Source: Bradyrhizobiaceae bacterium Ga0074131 (GTDB lineage Bacteria; Pseudomonadota; Alphaproteobacteria; Rhizobiales; Xanthobacteraceae). From it: DNA of 64,000 nucleotides. The stretch is taken from positions 302,651 through 366,650 of the forward strand of contig LNEC01000022.1 in the NCBI GenBank assembly GCA_001464035.1, given 5' to 3'. Each line of letters begins with the position of its first letter. The stretch's first letter is position 1. Both the position numbers and the translations under genes were made by a program. This document shows, piece after piece, positions 48,448-56,809 of the stretch. The notes beneath the pieces were generated by a model, which saw nothing but the letters and a program-made list of their open reading frames with translations, did no database searches and was not told the origin of the DNA.

Positions 48448-48467
48448 GGATGAAAGCGCTTTCATCC
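48448..48467. promoter_or_regulatory. LacI-type operator O1 (catabolic operon side)
   Basis: A 20-base perfect palindrome with core gatgaaa-gcgc-tttcatc, 24 bases upstream of permease 1. This AT-flanked, CG-centred form is classical for LacI-family repressors. A minus-strand TTGACA (48496-48491) lies upstream of it as a possible -35 box, but no good -10 box is seen at the right spacing. Confidence 0.85.
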
Positions 48468-48551
48468 AGCGTCTCAAAACGCCTGACCGCTGTCAACTGA
48501 TGATGTTTGTGAGGTAATTCCCATCAGCCGGGCAGAAGTCTCTGGACAGGC

Positions 48552-48569
48552 GATGAAATTTTTTTCATC
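48552..48569. promoter_or_regulatory. LacI-type operator O2 (regulator side)
   Basis: gatgaaa-tttt-tttcatc has the same half-sites as O1 with a different centre. It lies eight bases before the repressor's start codon and should mediate autorepression. The centres of O1 and O2 are 103 bases apart, near ten helical turns, which would allow looping. Confidence 0.8.
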
Positions 48570-48577
48570 CTGACGGC

Positions 48578-49627
48578 ATGATGCAACGCCGCAAGGCCAG
48601 ACTGGTGGATGTTGCGAAAGACGCAGGTGTTTCGCCCGCCACCGTATCGCGCGCCATGGCACGGCCGGAGCTCCTGTCCGTCGAGACCCTGCAGCGGGTG
48701 CACCAGAGCGCCCGCAGGCTGGGCTACCGGCCCGACGGCATGGCGCGCGCGCTCGCCTCGGGCCGCACGATGACGGTGGGTGCCATCGTGCCGACGCTCG
48801 ACAGCACGATCTTCGCCCTCGTCCTTCAGGCGATGCAGTCCACACTGACGCGCGAGGGCTATCAGCTGCTGGTGGCGTCGCACGAGATGAACCCCGCGGC
48901 CGAGACTGAGGCGATCCGCACGCTGCTGGCGCGCGGCGTCGATGGCCTGATGCTGGTGGGGGCCGACCGGGCGAAGGAGGCGGCAGCGCTGCTCAGGACG
49001 TCGGGCGTTCCGGTGGTCTTGACCTGGTGCGGCAACGCGGAATTCGCGGCGGTTACCGTGGACAATGAACGCGCCGGCGAACTGGCCGCGCAGCACCTCA
49101 TCGATCTTGGTCACCGGCATATCGGCATGGTCGTCGGGCACCTGCCGTTCAACGACCGTCAGAGTGGCCGCCTGGCAGGAGCACGGCGGGCGCTGAGGCG
49201 GGCGGGACTTGAGCTGCCCGACGGGCTCGTGTCGCAGCAGGGCCTGACGCTCGCCGGTGGCCGCAGTGGCTGCGCGGCCTTGCTCGATCTGGCGACCCGC
49301 CCGACCGCCATCATCGGCGGCATCGATCTGTTTGCCATCGGTTGCATCCAGGAGGCGCAGTCGCGCGGCGTGATCGTGCCCGAGGGCCTTTCCGTTGTTG
49401 GCGTCGACAATATCGACATGTCGGCCCACATGATCCCGCCGCTGACCACGGTGCACATTCCCACCTCTCAAATCGGTCAGACGGCCGCCATGACCATCAT
49501 CGCGCAGATCACAGGTGAAGTAACACGGCAGCATGTCGATTTGCCGATTGAGCTGGTGGTGAGACGGTCTGCGGCAGCGCTCACAGGCCCACTGCAGAAA
49601 CATCACGGGTCATCGACAAGGCCTTGA
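48578..49627 (+). CDS. LacI-family transcriptional repressor
   Basis: 349 residues. The N-terminal helix-turn-helix is LVDVAKDAGVSPATVSRAMARPELLS, with the hinge helix at PDGMARALASGRT. The rest is a periplasmic-binding-protein-like effector domain (VGAIVPTLDSTIFALVLQAMQ; LIDLGHRHIGMVVG; GVDNIDMSAHMIPPLTTVHIP). It is divergent from the eight-gene operon, and the two matching palindromes lie between them. The inducer is presumably the operon's substrate or an early intermediate. Confidence 0.93.
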   Translation: MMQRRKARLVDVAKDAGVSPATVSRAMARPELLSVETLQRVHQSARRLGYRPDGMARALASGRTMTVGAIVPTLDSTIFALVLQAMQSTLTREGYQLLVASHEMNPAAETEAIRTLLARGVDGLMLVGADRAKEAAALLRTSGVPVVLTWCGNAEFAAVTVDNERAGELAAQHLIDLGHRHIGMVVGHLPFNDRQSGRLAGARRALRRAGLELPDGLVSQQGLTLAGGRSGCAALLDLATRPTAIIGGIDLFAIGCIQEAQSRGVIVPEGLSVVGVDNIDMSAHMIPPLTTVHIPTSQIGQTAAMTIIAQITGEVTRQHVDLPIELVVRRSAAALTGPLQKHHGSSTRP

Positions 49628-49748
49628 CCCATCGCGGGCAAGAAGGTGAAGGGATGAGCCGCGCATTTGGAAAGCTATCCGAGTAGCACCGGCTATCCGC
49701 AAGCGCCGGAGGATTTGGCGCGGGCCGGTTTAATCGATTCCGCCAACA

Positions 49749-49888
49749 CTGATCGTGATGCGCCACGGCAAGGTGGTGGAGGAGGGCCCGGCCTCGCAGC
49801 TGTTCAAGAATCCGAAGTCCGACTACACCCTAGCGCTGTTCGCCGCGGCGTTCGGGCTGGAAGCGCAGCCGGGTGGGACGGCGGTTAC
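49749..49888 (+). pseudogene. yejF: Displaced 3' fragment of yejF
   Basis: Positions 49749-49888 align without gaps to the end of yejF (from 40365 on); about 125 of 144 positions match by eye when the alignment is carried to the yejF stop. The fragment codes for LIVMRHGKVVEEGPASQLF and onward, but has amino-acid changes and has lost the stop (TAG in yejF, TGG here). No start or upstream domain is present. Same orientation as yejF, so it forms a direct repeat around the catabolic operon. Confidence 0.9.
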
Positions 49889-50249
49889 CTGGCGGATGAA
49901 ATCTGGCGCCTGGTGCCCGACCTGGAAGCTCCCAGGCTCCTTTGCTGCGCCAAATTCGACGCACATTGCCCAGCTGTTGTGGCGCGACAATAGCGGACGT
50001 GACACGGACGTCACGTTTCTGCAGCGATTGACCTATTTGAGACATCAAGCCGGGTTGCTTTCCTCGGAAGTTTCGTCAATATCGTCAGCATGACTGTCGT
50101 CGTGATCACGTTCGCGAACTTGTGGTGGCGCTCCATTTAGGAGCGGCACGGTTTTGTCATTTACGCAACCGTCGCCGTCGTTCATCGGCTTGCGAGGTTG
50201 CCTGCATCAACAGTCCGATTGAACGGCGGTTCTTATTTGGAGAACCGCT
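49889..50249. other. Intergenic region upstream of trpS
   Basis: 361 bases with no supported gene. It should contain the trpS promoter. Apart from the hairpin at 50226-50248 no structure was recognised, and no tRNA or T-box pattern was seen. Confidence 0.5.
50226..50248 (+). promoter_or_regulatory. Hairpin covering the trpS ribosome-binding site
   Basis: gcggttct-tatttgg-agaaccgc is a perfect 8-bp stem with a 7-base loop that ends one base before the trpS ATG. The putative Shine-Dalgarno ggag (50239-50242) spans loop and stem. Folding could limit translation initiation. Function is inferred. Confidence 0.5.
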
Positions 50250-51269
50250 ATGCAACATTCGTCAGCCACCCGCCGTGTAATCCTAACCGGGGATAGAACC
50301 ACCGGCCCGCTACATCTCGGGCACTACGTCGGTTCGTTGAAGAACCGCGTCACCCTGCAGACGACACACCAGCAGTACCTGTTGCTCGCGGATGCCCAGG
50401 CACTCACGGACAACGCGCATAATCCCGGCCGGGTGCGTGATCATGTCCTTGAGATCGCGACAGACTACCTGGCTGTCGGGATCGACCCGAGCCTGACCAC
50501 TATCTGTGTTCAATCGCATCTCCCGGCACTTGCCGATTTGACCCTGCTGTACATGAACTATGTCACGGTGGCCCGGCTTGAGCGCAACCCAACCATCAAG
50601 GACGAGATCCAGGCGCGAGGTTTTGGCAGAGATATTCCAGCCGGCTTTCTCTGCTATCCCATTGCCCAGGCCGCCGACATCACCGGTTTCAAGGCGACGA
50701 TTGTCCCGGTTGGGGATGACCAGGCTCCAATGATCGAGCAAACCAATGAGGTCGTTCGCCGCATCAATCGCCAGGCTGGTGTTGACGTGCTGCCCGAAGC
50801 CCGCGCGCTCATACCTCGCATCGGGCGCCTTCCCGGCATCGACGGCAAAGGCAAAATGAGCAAGTCTCAGGGCAATGCTATTCCGCTATCGGCCACGGTA
50901 GATGAAATTCGTGAGTCAGTCCGGCGTATGTTCACCGATCCAAACCACATAAAGGCATCAGACCCAGGCCGCGTCGAAGGCAACGTGGTTTTCACGTACC
51001 TGGATGCGTTCGACGAAGATCACGTTGCGGTTGAGGATTTGAAGGCACGCTATATCCGTGGCGGGTTGGGCGACAGTCTTGTGAAGAAACGTCTGGAGGA
51101 TGTGCTGCAGGCACTTCTCGCGCCAATCCGGGACCGTCGCCGTGCATTAGCTCGTGATCCCGGCCATGTTCTGCAAGTCGTCAAGCGTGGCACAGCGCGC
51201 GCGCGGGTGATCACAGATGTCACTTTGCGCGAGGTTCGAACCGCGCTTGGCCTATTCACCCTAAACTAA
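50250..51269 (+). CDS. trpS: Tryptophanyl-tRNA synthetase, second type
   Basis: 339 residues. Class I motifs are present: the HIGH-equivalent PLHLGHYVGS near residue 19 and KMSKS at about 202-206. The sequence style (ILTGDRTTGPLHLGHYVGSLKNRV; LERNPTIKDEI; IAQAADITGFKA; DPGRVEGNVVFTYLD) matches the form common in streptococci and other Firmicutes rather than the usual alphaproteobacterial housekeeping enzyme. It lies alone in accessory DNA of lower GC. It is probably an acquired second copy; such copies can confer resistance to tryptophan-analogue inhibitors. Confidence 0.88.
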   Translation: MQHSSATRRVILTGDRTTGPLHLGHYVGSLKNRVTLQTTHQQYLLLADAQALTDNAHNPGRVRDHVLEIATDYLAVGIDPSLTTICVQSHLPALADLTLLYMNYVTVARLERNPTIKDEIQARGFGRDIPAGFLCYPIAQAADITGFKATIVPVGDDQAPMIEQTNEVVRRINRQAGVDVLPEARALIPRIGRLPGIDGKGKMSKSQGNAIPLSATVDEIRESVRRMFTDPNHIKASDPGRVEGNVVFTYLDAFDEDHVAVEDLKARYIRGGLGDSLVKKRLEDVLQALLAPIRDRRRALARDPGHVLQVVKRGTARARVITDVTLREVRTALGLFTLN

Positions 51270-51587
51270 TCGGATCGGCGGTCCAGCCACGTTGTTTCCG
51301 GATTTGGCACCTTTGAGACAATGCCCGCCTACCGTAGGAACGTCTGCCCATGGGGCCAGACCGGAAGTGGTGGCCTACGGTCAAACCGACGCGAATGACC
51401 CAAGGCCGAGATGCTGACTTCAATCACCACGCGAACCCAAACTCGGTCCCATTTACCATTGCGACGAGAATGGTACGATCCGCTTGCGCGTCGCGAGGAC
51501 GACCGCCACGAACTGATTGGACGGAAAGGTCCAGACGACATTGCATCCTCTCGCTTCGAATCCGCTTCACAGGAAGGACCTTTGAGC
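51270..51587. other. Gene-free region between trpS and the RidA-like gene
   Basis: 318 bases, no supported gene. Phrases such as gaatgacccaaggccgag look like decayed intergenic sequence frequent in Bradyrhizobium islands, but I cannot assign a source element. aggaagga at 51571-51578 is the ribosome-binding site of the next gene. Confidence 0.4.
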
Positions 51588-51989
51588 ATGAAAACTATCC
51601 GATCGCCCGACGTGGCGGAGGCGCCGCCGCAGACGTGGTCTAACATGAAGGTAGCAAACGGATATTTCCACATCGCGGGGATGACCGGCTCGGGGCCTAA
51701 GGGGGAGCATCCAGGCGACGACATGTACATTCAGGCCAAGTCGATTTTTCAGGCGTTCAAGCACCTGCTGGAGGCCGCGGGCGGCAAGATGAATGACATC
51801 ATGTCTATCACGGTGTACGTCACCAATCTCGATGAAAACACCGAGGTGTGGCGCGCGCGCCGGGAGTTCTTCACTGGCGACTTTCCCTGCTCAACCTTGA
51901 TCGAGGTAAAGCGTGTTGGTTCGCCTAAGGCCAGCCCGCCGCTCAAGGTGGAGATCAACGCGACCGGCTTGATCGGCGCGGGTGGCTAG
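51588..51989 (+). CDS. RidA/YjgF-family protein
   Basis: 133 residues from the ATG at 51588, preceded by aggaagga. The family core is visible: VANGYFHIAGMTG near residue 21, IFQAFKHLLEAAGGKMNDIMSITVYVTNLDE near 50-80, and the C-terminal FPCSTLIEVKRVGSPKASPPLKVEINATG with the substrate-binding Arg replaced by Lys-Arg context. RidA proteins are trimers that hydrolyse reactive imines and enamines. Here it precedes an enolase-superfamily gene and may remove an imine in that pathway. Confidence 0.85.
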   Translation: MKTIRSPDVAEAPPQTWSNMKVANGYFHIAGMTGSGPKGEHPGDDMYIQAKSIFQAFKHLLEAAGGKMNDIMSITVYVTNLDENTEVWRARREFFTGDFPCSTLIEVKRVGSPKASPPLKVEINATGLIGAGG

Positions 51990-52131
51990 TTCGCCGACCT
52001 AACGGTCTGGGTAGTGCCAGCGATAATTAATGCGGGAGCGATCCCGCCTGATCGTCACGCACGCGTTTCCACGCCGGGGTGGGCCATGTTCTTCCCGCAG
52101 TAGCGAAGCGCCCGACAGAGAAACAAGAGCC

Positions 52132-53307
52132 ATGAAGATCGAAGAAGTCGACTTTTTCTACGTGTCCATGCCGGTCGTGACAACCGAGGCGGACGGCAGC
52201 CAGGATGCGCTGCTCGTGCGCGTTCGTTCGGGCGGGCATGAAGGCTGGGGGGAGTGCGAAGCGGCACCGCTGCCGTCAATCGCTGCGTTCGTGTGCCCAA
52301 TGTCGCACGGCGTGTGCCGGCCGGTCGGTGATTCCATCCTCGGCCAGACGTTGAACGGGCCTGACGACATCGCGCGCATGTCCAGGCACGTTGCCTACGA
52401 CAGCATGGACCTGCTGCAAGCGGCCCATACCATGTCCGGCGTCGAGATGGCCATGTGGGACCTGCTCGGCCGCGTGCGCGGCGAGCCAGTCTGGAAGCTG
52501 CTCGGTTACACGCGCTCCGCGCCCAAGGTACCCTATGCCTCACGCCTGTTCGGCGAGACCCCGCAGGAAACCCTCTCCATAGCGAAGAAATCGATTGCCG
52601 ACGGCTTCAAGGCAGCGAAGTTCGGCTGGGGACCGATCGGCCGCGGCACGGCGAAGGAAGATTCCCATCACTTCACCGCTGCGCGTGAAGGCCTCGGCAA
52701 GGATGGAATCCTGCTGGTTGATGTGGGCCAGGTCTTCGTCGAGGACGTCGCGCGCGCGGAGGAACGGCTTCCCGCACTCGAGCAGGCTGCTGCCGTCTGG
52801 CTCGAGGAGCCGTTTGCTGCCGCCGCCTACGAGGCCTACGGTGCGCTCGCCAGGAAAAGCGGCAAGGTGAAGCTTGCCGGCGGCGAGGGCGCACACGACA
52901 CGCACATGGCCCGCCATCTGATCGACTACGGCGGCATCGGCTTTGTCCAGATCGACTGCGGACGTATTGGCGGGATCGGCCCGGCTAAGTGGGTCGCCGA
53001 TTACGCAGCCGCGCGCGGTGTTGTCTACGTCAATCACACGTTCACGTCGCACCTTGCCCTGTCGGCATCGTTGCAGCCCTATGCTGGGCTCGCCGATCAT
53101 CGGATTTGCGAGTACCCGGCCGCGCCGAAGCCCGTTGCCCTTGCGTTCGTCGCGACACCATTACAGCGCGACCGCAACGGTGAACTCTCGGCCCCCGACA
53201 AGCCTGGGCTCGGCGTCGAAGTCGACCGCGCAGGGCTGAAGCAGTATCTGCTCGACGTCGATATTAGGGTCGGCGGCAAGACACTTTATCGAACGCCGGA
53301 ACTCTAG
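52132..53307 (+). CDS. Mandelate racemase/muconate-lactonizing enzyme family protein
   Basis: 391 residues from the ATG at 52132. An N-terminal capping domain (LLVRVRSGGHEGWGECEAAPLPS) precedes the barrel with metal ligands in ILLVDVGQ (Asp), WLEEPFAA (Glu) and LAGGEG (Glu). Candidate acid/base residues are the Lys in FKAAKFGWG and the His in NHTFTSHLALSAS. Members dehydrate or racemise sugar acids and related hydroxy acids. Substrate is unknown. A RidA-like gene lies 142 bases upstream. Confidence 0.87.
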   Translation: MKIEEVDFFYVSMPVVTTEADGSQDALLVRVRSGGHEGWGECEAAPLPSIAAFVCPMSHGVCRPVGDSILGQTLNGPDDIARMSRHVAYDSMDLLQAAHTMSGVEMAMWDLLGRVRGEPVWKLLGYTRSAPKVPYASRLFGETPQETLSIAKKSIADGFKAAKFGWGPIGRGTAKEDSHHFTAAREGLGKDGILLVDVGQVFVEDVARAEERLPALEQAAAVWLEEPFAAAAYEAYGALARKSGKVKLAGGEGAHDTHMARHLIDYGGIGFVQIDCGRIGGIGPAKWVADYAAARGVVYVNHTFTSHLALSASLQPYAGLADHRICEYPAAPKPVALAFVATPLQRDRNGELSAPDKPGLGVEVDRAGLKQYLLDVDIRVGGKTLYRTPEL

Positions 53308-53368
53308 ATGAAGTCGCGGTCGGCTATTGGCACTTGGCGTCATTTGGTGCGGCGCGGCGAGTTAGTTC

Positions 53369-53468
53369 CGTCATTCCGGGGCGCGCGCAGCGCGAACCCG
53401 GAATCTCGCGCCGCGTTCGTCTTCTGGATTCCGGGTTCACGCGCTGTCGCGCGTGCCCCGGAATGACG
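53369..53468. repeat. Palindromic intergenic repeat
   Basis: Outer arms cgtcattccggggc (53369-53382) and its exact complement (53455-53468), inner arms aacccggaatc and gattccgggtt (53427-53437). It marks the edge of the accessory region, between the enolase-family gene and the NlpC/P60 gene. Confidence 0.8.
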
Positions 53469-53473
53469 GGGTG

Positions 53474-54316
53474 TTACATCCGCTTGATCGTCAGAATCTC
53501 GCTGCCGGCGGCCTTGATCCGCGCGATGGCATCGCGGGTGTTCTCGATCACGGTCGCCATATGGTGCGCATTGGCGTGCACGATGCTGTCGGCGTTCCGC
53601 GAGATCGCGACATGGCCGTTCCAGAAGATCAGATCGCCGCGCTGCAGCCGCCCGGCTTCCGCCGCATCCAGCGCCCGGCCGAGGCTGTCGCGCTGCATGT
53701 CGCTGTCGCGCGGGCAGCCGGTGCCGGCGGCGGTCAACGCAACCTGGACAAGGCCCGAGCAATCGATGCCGAGACTGCTCTTGCCGCCCCACAGATACGG
53801 CGTGCCGACAAAACGTTCGGCCACCGCGACGAAATCCTTCGCCATCTCGTCGATGCCGCCGACATGCCGCCGCGGCAGGTACCAGTTTTGGCGCGTCACG
53901 GCGAAGCCGCCTTCCTCGCGCACCACCGCCAGCGCCGTTCCCATCACCAGCGTGTCGACCGGCGGCAGCTTGATCGACGGGCCGGGGAAGGCAAACGTCC
54001 TGATGGCCGTGACTTTGTGGGTCGCCGCGGCGCCGGGTTTTGCCAGCGCGCGGTCGGGCAGCCAGCCGACATAGCCGTCGCCGTTGAGTTGGCCCCACGC
54101 AAAGCCCTCGCCGTTGCGGTCATAGATCGTGACGCGCTCGCCCATCAGCGCCTGCGTGGAAAGCCCGGCATCGGCGGACGGCGCGCTGCGCAGCGGCGCG
54201 ATCGCTTCCGATATCTCGAATGTCTCGCCAACGACGAAGCGCGCCGCCTTGACCTTACCCTCGAGATATTTCGCGGCGAGGTCGCCCCGCGCCGGCGTGA
54301 GGCGGGGATCATGCAT
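53474..54316 (-). CDS. NlpC/P60 family peptidoglycan hydrolase
   Basis: 280 residues. Two SH3-like segments (to ~150) precede the catalytic domain with GTPYLWGGKSSLGIDCSGLVQ (catalytic Cys near 190) and RGDLIFWNGHVAISRN (His near 240). Members cleave gamma-D-Glu bonds in peptidoglycan peptides. No signal peptide is evident, so it may act on cytoplasmic muropeptides during recycling. Its ATG overlaps the stop of the aminopeptidase gene by eight bases, which fits a joint role in peptide turnover. Confidence 0.88.
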   Translation of the reverse strand: MHDPRLTPARGDLAAKYLEGKVKAARFVVGETFEISEAIAPLRSAPSADAGLSTQALMGERVTIYDRNGEGFAWGQLNGDGYVGWLPDRALAKPGAAATHKVTAIRTFAFPGPSIKLPPVDTLVMGTALAVVREEGGFAVTRQNWYLPRRHVGGIDEMAKDFVAVAERFVGTPYLWGGKSSLGIDCSGLVQVALTAAGTGCPRDSDMQRDSLGRALDAAEAGRLQRGDLIFWNGHVAISRNADSIVHANAHHMATVIENTRDAIARIKAAGSEILTIKRM

Positions 54317-55691
54317 AGCGTTCGCCCAGGAGTTTGTAGATCGCGCGCGCAGCCTGGCATTCGCCGCCTACCGGTCGCGCCGGTTTCGCCGACGGCGTCC
54401 AGCCATAGATATCCACGTGAAGCCAGCGCGTCGCGTCCTCGACAAAGCGCTGCAGGAACAGCGCGCAGGTGATCGAGCCGGCGAAGCTGCCCGAGGGCGC
54501 ATTGTTGATATTGGCGACCTTGGAATCGAGCCAGGAATCGTAAGCCGGCCACAGCGGCAATCGCCACAACGGATCGTTCTCCTCGTGCGCGCAGCGCGCG
54601 ACGTCCAGCGCCAGCGTCTCATCATTGGTGTAGAATGGCGGCAAATCCGGCCCCAGCGCCACCCGCGCGGCGCCCGTCAGTGTGCCCATGTCGATCAGCA
54701 GGTGGGGCTTTTCCTCGCAGGCCAGCGCCAGCGCGTCGGCCAGCACCAGCCGTCCCTCGGCGTCGGTGTTGCCGATCTCGACCGTGAGGCCCTTGCGCGA
54801 CGTGAAGATGTCGAGCGGCCGGAAGGCGTTGCCGGCGACCGCGTTCTCGACCGCCGGGATCAGCACCCGCAGCCGTACCTTCAGCTTCGCATCCATCACC
54901 ATCTGCGCCAGCGCCAGCACGTTGGCGGCCCCGCCCATGTCCTTTTTCATGGTCAGCATGCCGGCCGACGGTTTGAGGTCGAGCCCGCCGGTGTCGAAGC
55001 AGACGCCCTTGCCGACCAGCGTCACTTTGGGATGGGCGGGATCGCCCCAGGAGATATCGATCAGCCGCGGCGCGCGGGGAGATGCCATCCCCACGGCATG
55101 GATCAGCGGAAAATTCTGCCGGATCAGATCGTCGCCGACGATGGCGCTAAACCTGGCGCCGAAGCGCTTTGCCAGTTCCGCGGCGGCCAGCGCCAGCTCT
55201 TCCGGTCCCATGTCGTTTGACGGGGTATTGATGAGATCGCGGGCGAGGGTTGCCGCGCCGGCCATTCGCCCGATATCGGCCATATCGACGCCGTCCGGCG
55301 GCACCAGCCGGACATTGGGGGAATCGTTCTTGCGGTAGCGGGCGAAGCGGTAGCTGCCGAGCGCGAACGCCAGCGTGGCGAGCCTGACATCATGCGGCGC
55401 ATTGGCAAACCGGTACACGCCGGATGGCAGCAGGCCGGGCAAGGCGCCGGGCCGGAACAGGTCGCGGGATCTGCTGGCTTCATCCTCGAGACCGAACAGC
55501 ACCTGCGCGATGTGACCATCGGCCGACGGCAGCGCGAGGCAGGCTCCGGGCCTGGCGGCAAAACCATGGGCCAGCGCGAACCGTCGGGCCTCGCCGGGAA
55601 GGGCGGCGCAGATCGCATCCCATGTCGCCTTGGTCGCAAAGGTAATGGGAACAGCCGACGGGGCGGGCGCGGTCTCGAATGATGAGGGCAT
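54309..55691 (-). CDS. Leucyl aminopeptidase family (M17) metallopeptidase
   Basis: 460 residues. The C-terminal catalytic domain has VGKGVCFDTGGLDLKPSAGM with KKDMGGAA, and the family signature NTDAEGRLVLADAL near residue 305, giving the two-zinc site (Lys, Asp, Asp, Glu). It releases N-terminal residues from peptides in the cytoplasm. It overlaps and is co-transcribed with the NlpC/P60 gene. Confidence 0.93.
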   Translation of the reverse strand: MPSSFETAPAPSAVPITFATKATWDAICAALPGEARRFALAHGFAARPGACLALPSADGHIAQVLFGLEDEASRSRDLFRPGALPGLLPSGVYRFANAPHDVRLATLAFALGSYRFARYRKNDSPNVRLVPPDGVDMADIGRMAGAATLARDLINTPSNDMGPEELALAAAELAKRFGARFSAIVGDDLIRQNFPLIHAVGMASPRAPRLIDISWGDPAHPKVTLVGKGVCFDTGGLDLKPSAGMLTMKKDMGGAANVLALAQMVMDAKLKVRLRVLIPAVENAVAGNAFRPLDIFTSRKGLTVEIGNTDAEGRLVLADALALACEEKPHLLIDMGTLTGAARVALGPDLPPFYTNDETLALDVARCAHEENDPLWRLPLWPAYDSWLDSKVANINNAPSGSFAGSITCALFLQRFVEDATRWLHVDIYGWTPSAKPARPVGGECQAARAIYKLLGERYA

Positions 55692-55822
55692 GCTGGTTTG
55701 TTTCCATCGAAGCGGGGCGGGGCAGGCGGGTATGGCGCCAATTAACCAGACATTAGGGTTAACGGTCTATTGCTGGGGTGTTCGGCTTGGTCGATTAGCC
55801 CGATATCGTGAGTTTAAGTGCC

Positions 55823-56650
55823 ATGCGTCAGCCCTCCAATCTTGCCCGGCTGCTTGCGTCCGCGGCCGTGACGGCGATCTTGGCCGCAGGCCTTGGCGGC
55901 TGTAAGACCATGTCCGATGTCACGGGCTCGATCGGCTCGAAGGCCGAAGCCAGTCCCGGCCCCGGCCCCGGTTCCGATACCGATCCGCGCCGCGCCGTCG
56001 AAGCCTATGGCGAGCGTTACCGCGCCAATCCCAGGGATGTCGACGCCGCCCTGCGCTACGGCCAGGCGCTCCGTGCTACCGGCCAGCGCGCACAGGCGGT
56101 GGCCGTGTTCGAGCAGGCCACCATCGCCCATTCCGGCAACAAGTTGCTGCTCGCCGGTTACGGCCGGGCGCTCGCCGACAACGGCCATTTCCAGCGGGCG
56201 TTCGACGTGCTCTCCCGCGCCCATTCGCCCGACAACCCGGATTGGCGCCTGCTGTCGGTGCAGGGCACCGCGCTCGATCAGCTCGGGCGGCATGACGATG
56301 CCCGCCGCTACTACGCCGGCGCCCTGGCGATCGTGCCCGAGGAGCCCTCGGTGCTGTCCAACCTCGGCCTGTCCTACGTTCTGTCGAAGGATTTGCCGAA
56401 AGCCGAAGAGACCCTTCGCCGCGCCTATGGCAGCGCGCGAGCCGATGCGCGGGTACGACAAAATCTCGGCCTCGTGGTCGGCCTTCAGGGCCGCTTCGCC
56501 GAGGCTGAAAGCATCGTCAAGGCCGACCTGCCGGCGGAGGAAGCGGCCGCCAACGTCGCCTATCTGAAGCAGATGCTGGCGCGCAAGGACAGCCCGCGCC
56601 CGGGCGGCCCGGTGTCAATGCCGGTGGCAGCGCTGAACCGGCCGCACTGA
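55823..56650 (+). CDS. tadD: TadD-like TPR lipoprotein
   Basis: 275 residues from the ATG at 55823; a GTG five codons earlier is an alternative. The lipoprotein signal ends in LAAGLGGC (Cys near residue 27). Several tetratricopeptide repeats follow (ALRYGQALRATGQRAQAVAVFEQA; LSNLGLSYVLSKDLPKAEETLRRAYG). TadD proteins help assemble the Tad/Flp secretion machine at the outer membrane. It converges with the tadC end of the Cpa locus. Confidence 0.85.
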   Translation: MRQPSNLARLLASAAVTAILAAGLGGCKTMSDVTGSIGSKAEASPGPGPGSDTDPRRAVEAYGERYRANPRDVDAALRYGQALRATGQRAQAVAVFEQATIAHSGNKLLLAGYGRALADNGHFQRAFDVLSRAHSPDNPDWRLLSVQGTALDQLGRHDDARRYYAGALAIVPEEPSVLSNLGLSYVLSKDLPKAEETLRRAYGSARADARVRQNLGLVVGLQGRFAEAESIVKADLPAEEAAANVAYLKQMLARKDSPRPGGPVSMPVAALNRPH

Positions 56651-56674
56651 CGCTCTCGCAATCCCCAGGTGGTC

Positions 56675-56770
56675 GTCCTCCGCGAAAGCGGAGGACCCAG
56701 TATTCCAGAGACGTCGAAGTGATAAACCGAGAAGCCGCGGCGTACTGGATCGTCCGGTCAGGCCGGACGA
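56675..56770. repeat. Dispersed intergenic repeat with two hairpins
   Basis: Hairpin 1 is gtcctccgc-gaaa-gcggaggac (56675-56696); hairpin 2 is tcgtccgg-tcagg-ccggacga (56750-56770). The segment between shares gccgcggcgtactggatc with the repeat at 10738-10838. It lies between convergent tadD and tadC and may terminate both. Confidence 0.75.
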
Positions 56771-56809
56771 CGACGGCTATTCGAGGTGTCTAAATACCCC
56801 TAGCTTTCT

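Noticed and set aside
40509..53368. An integrase, transposase or tRNA attachment site for the accessory region
   Set aside because: No such gene and no tRNA-like cloverleaf was recognised; only the yejF direct repeat supports an insertion.
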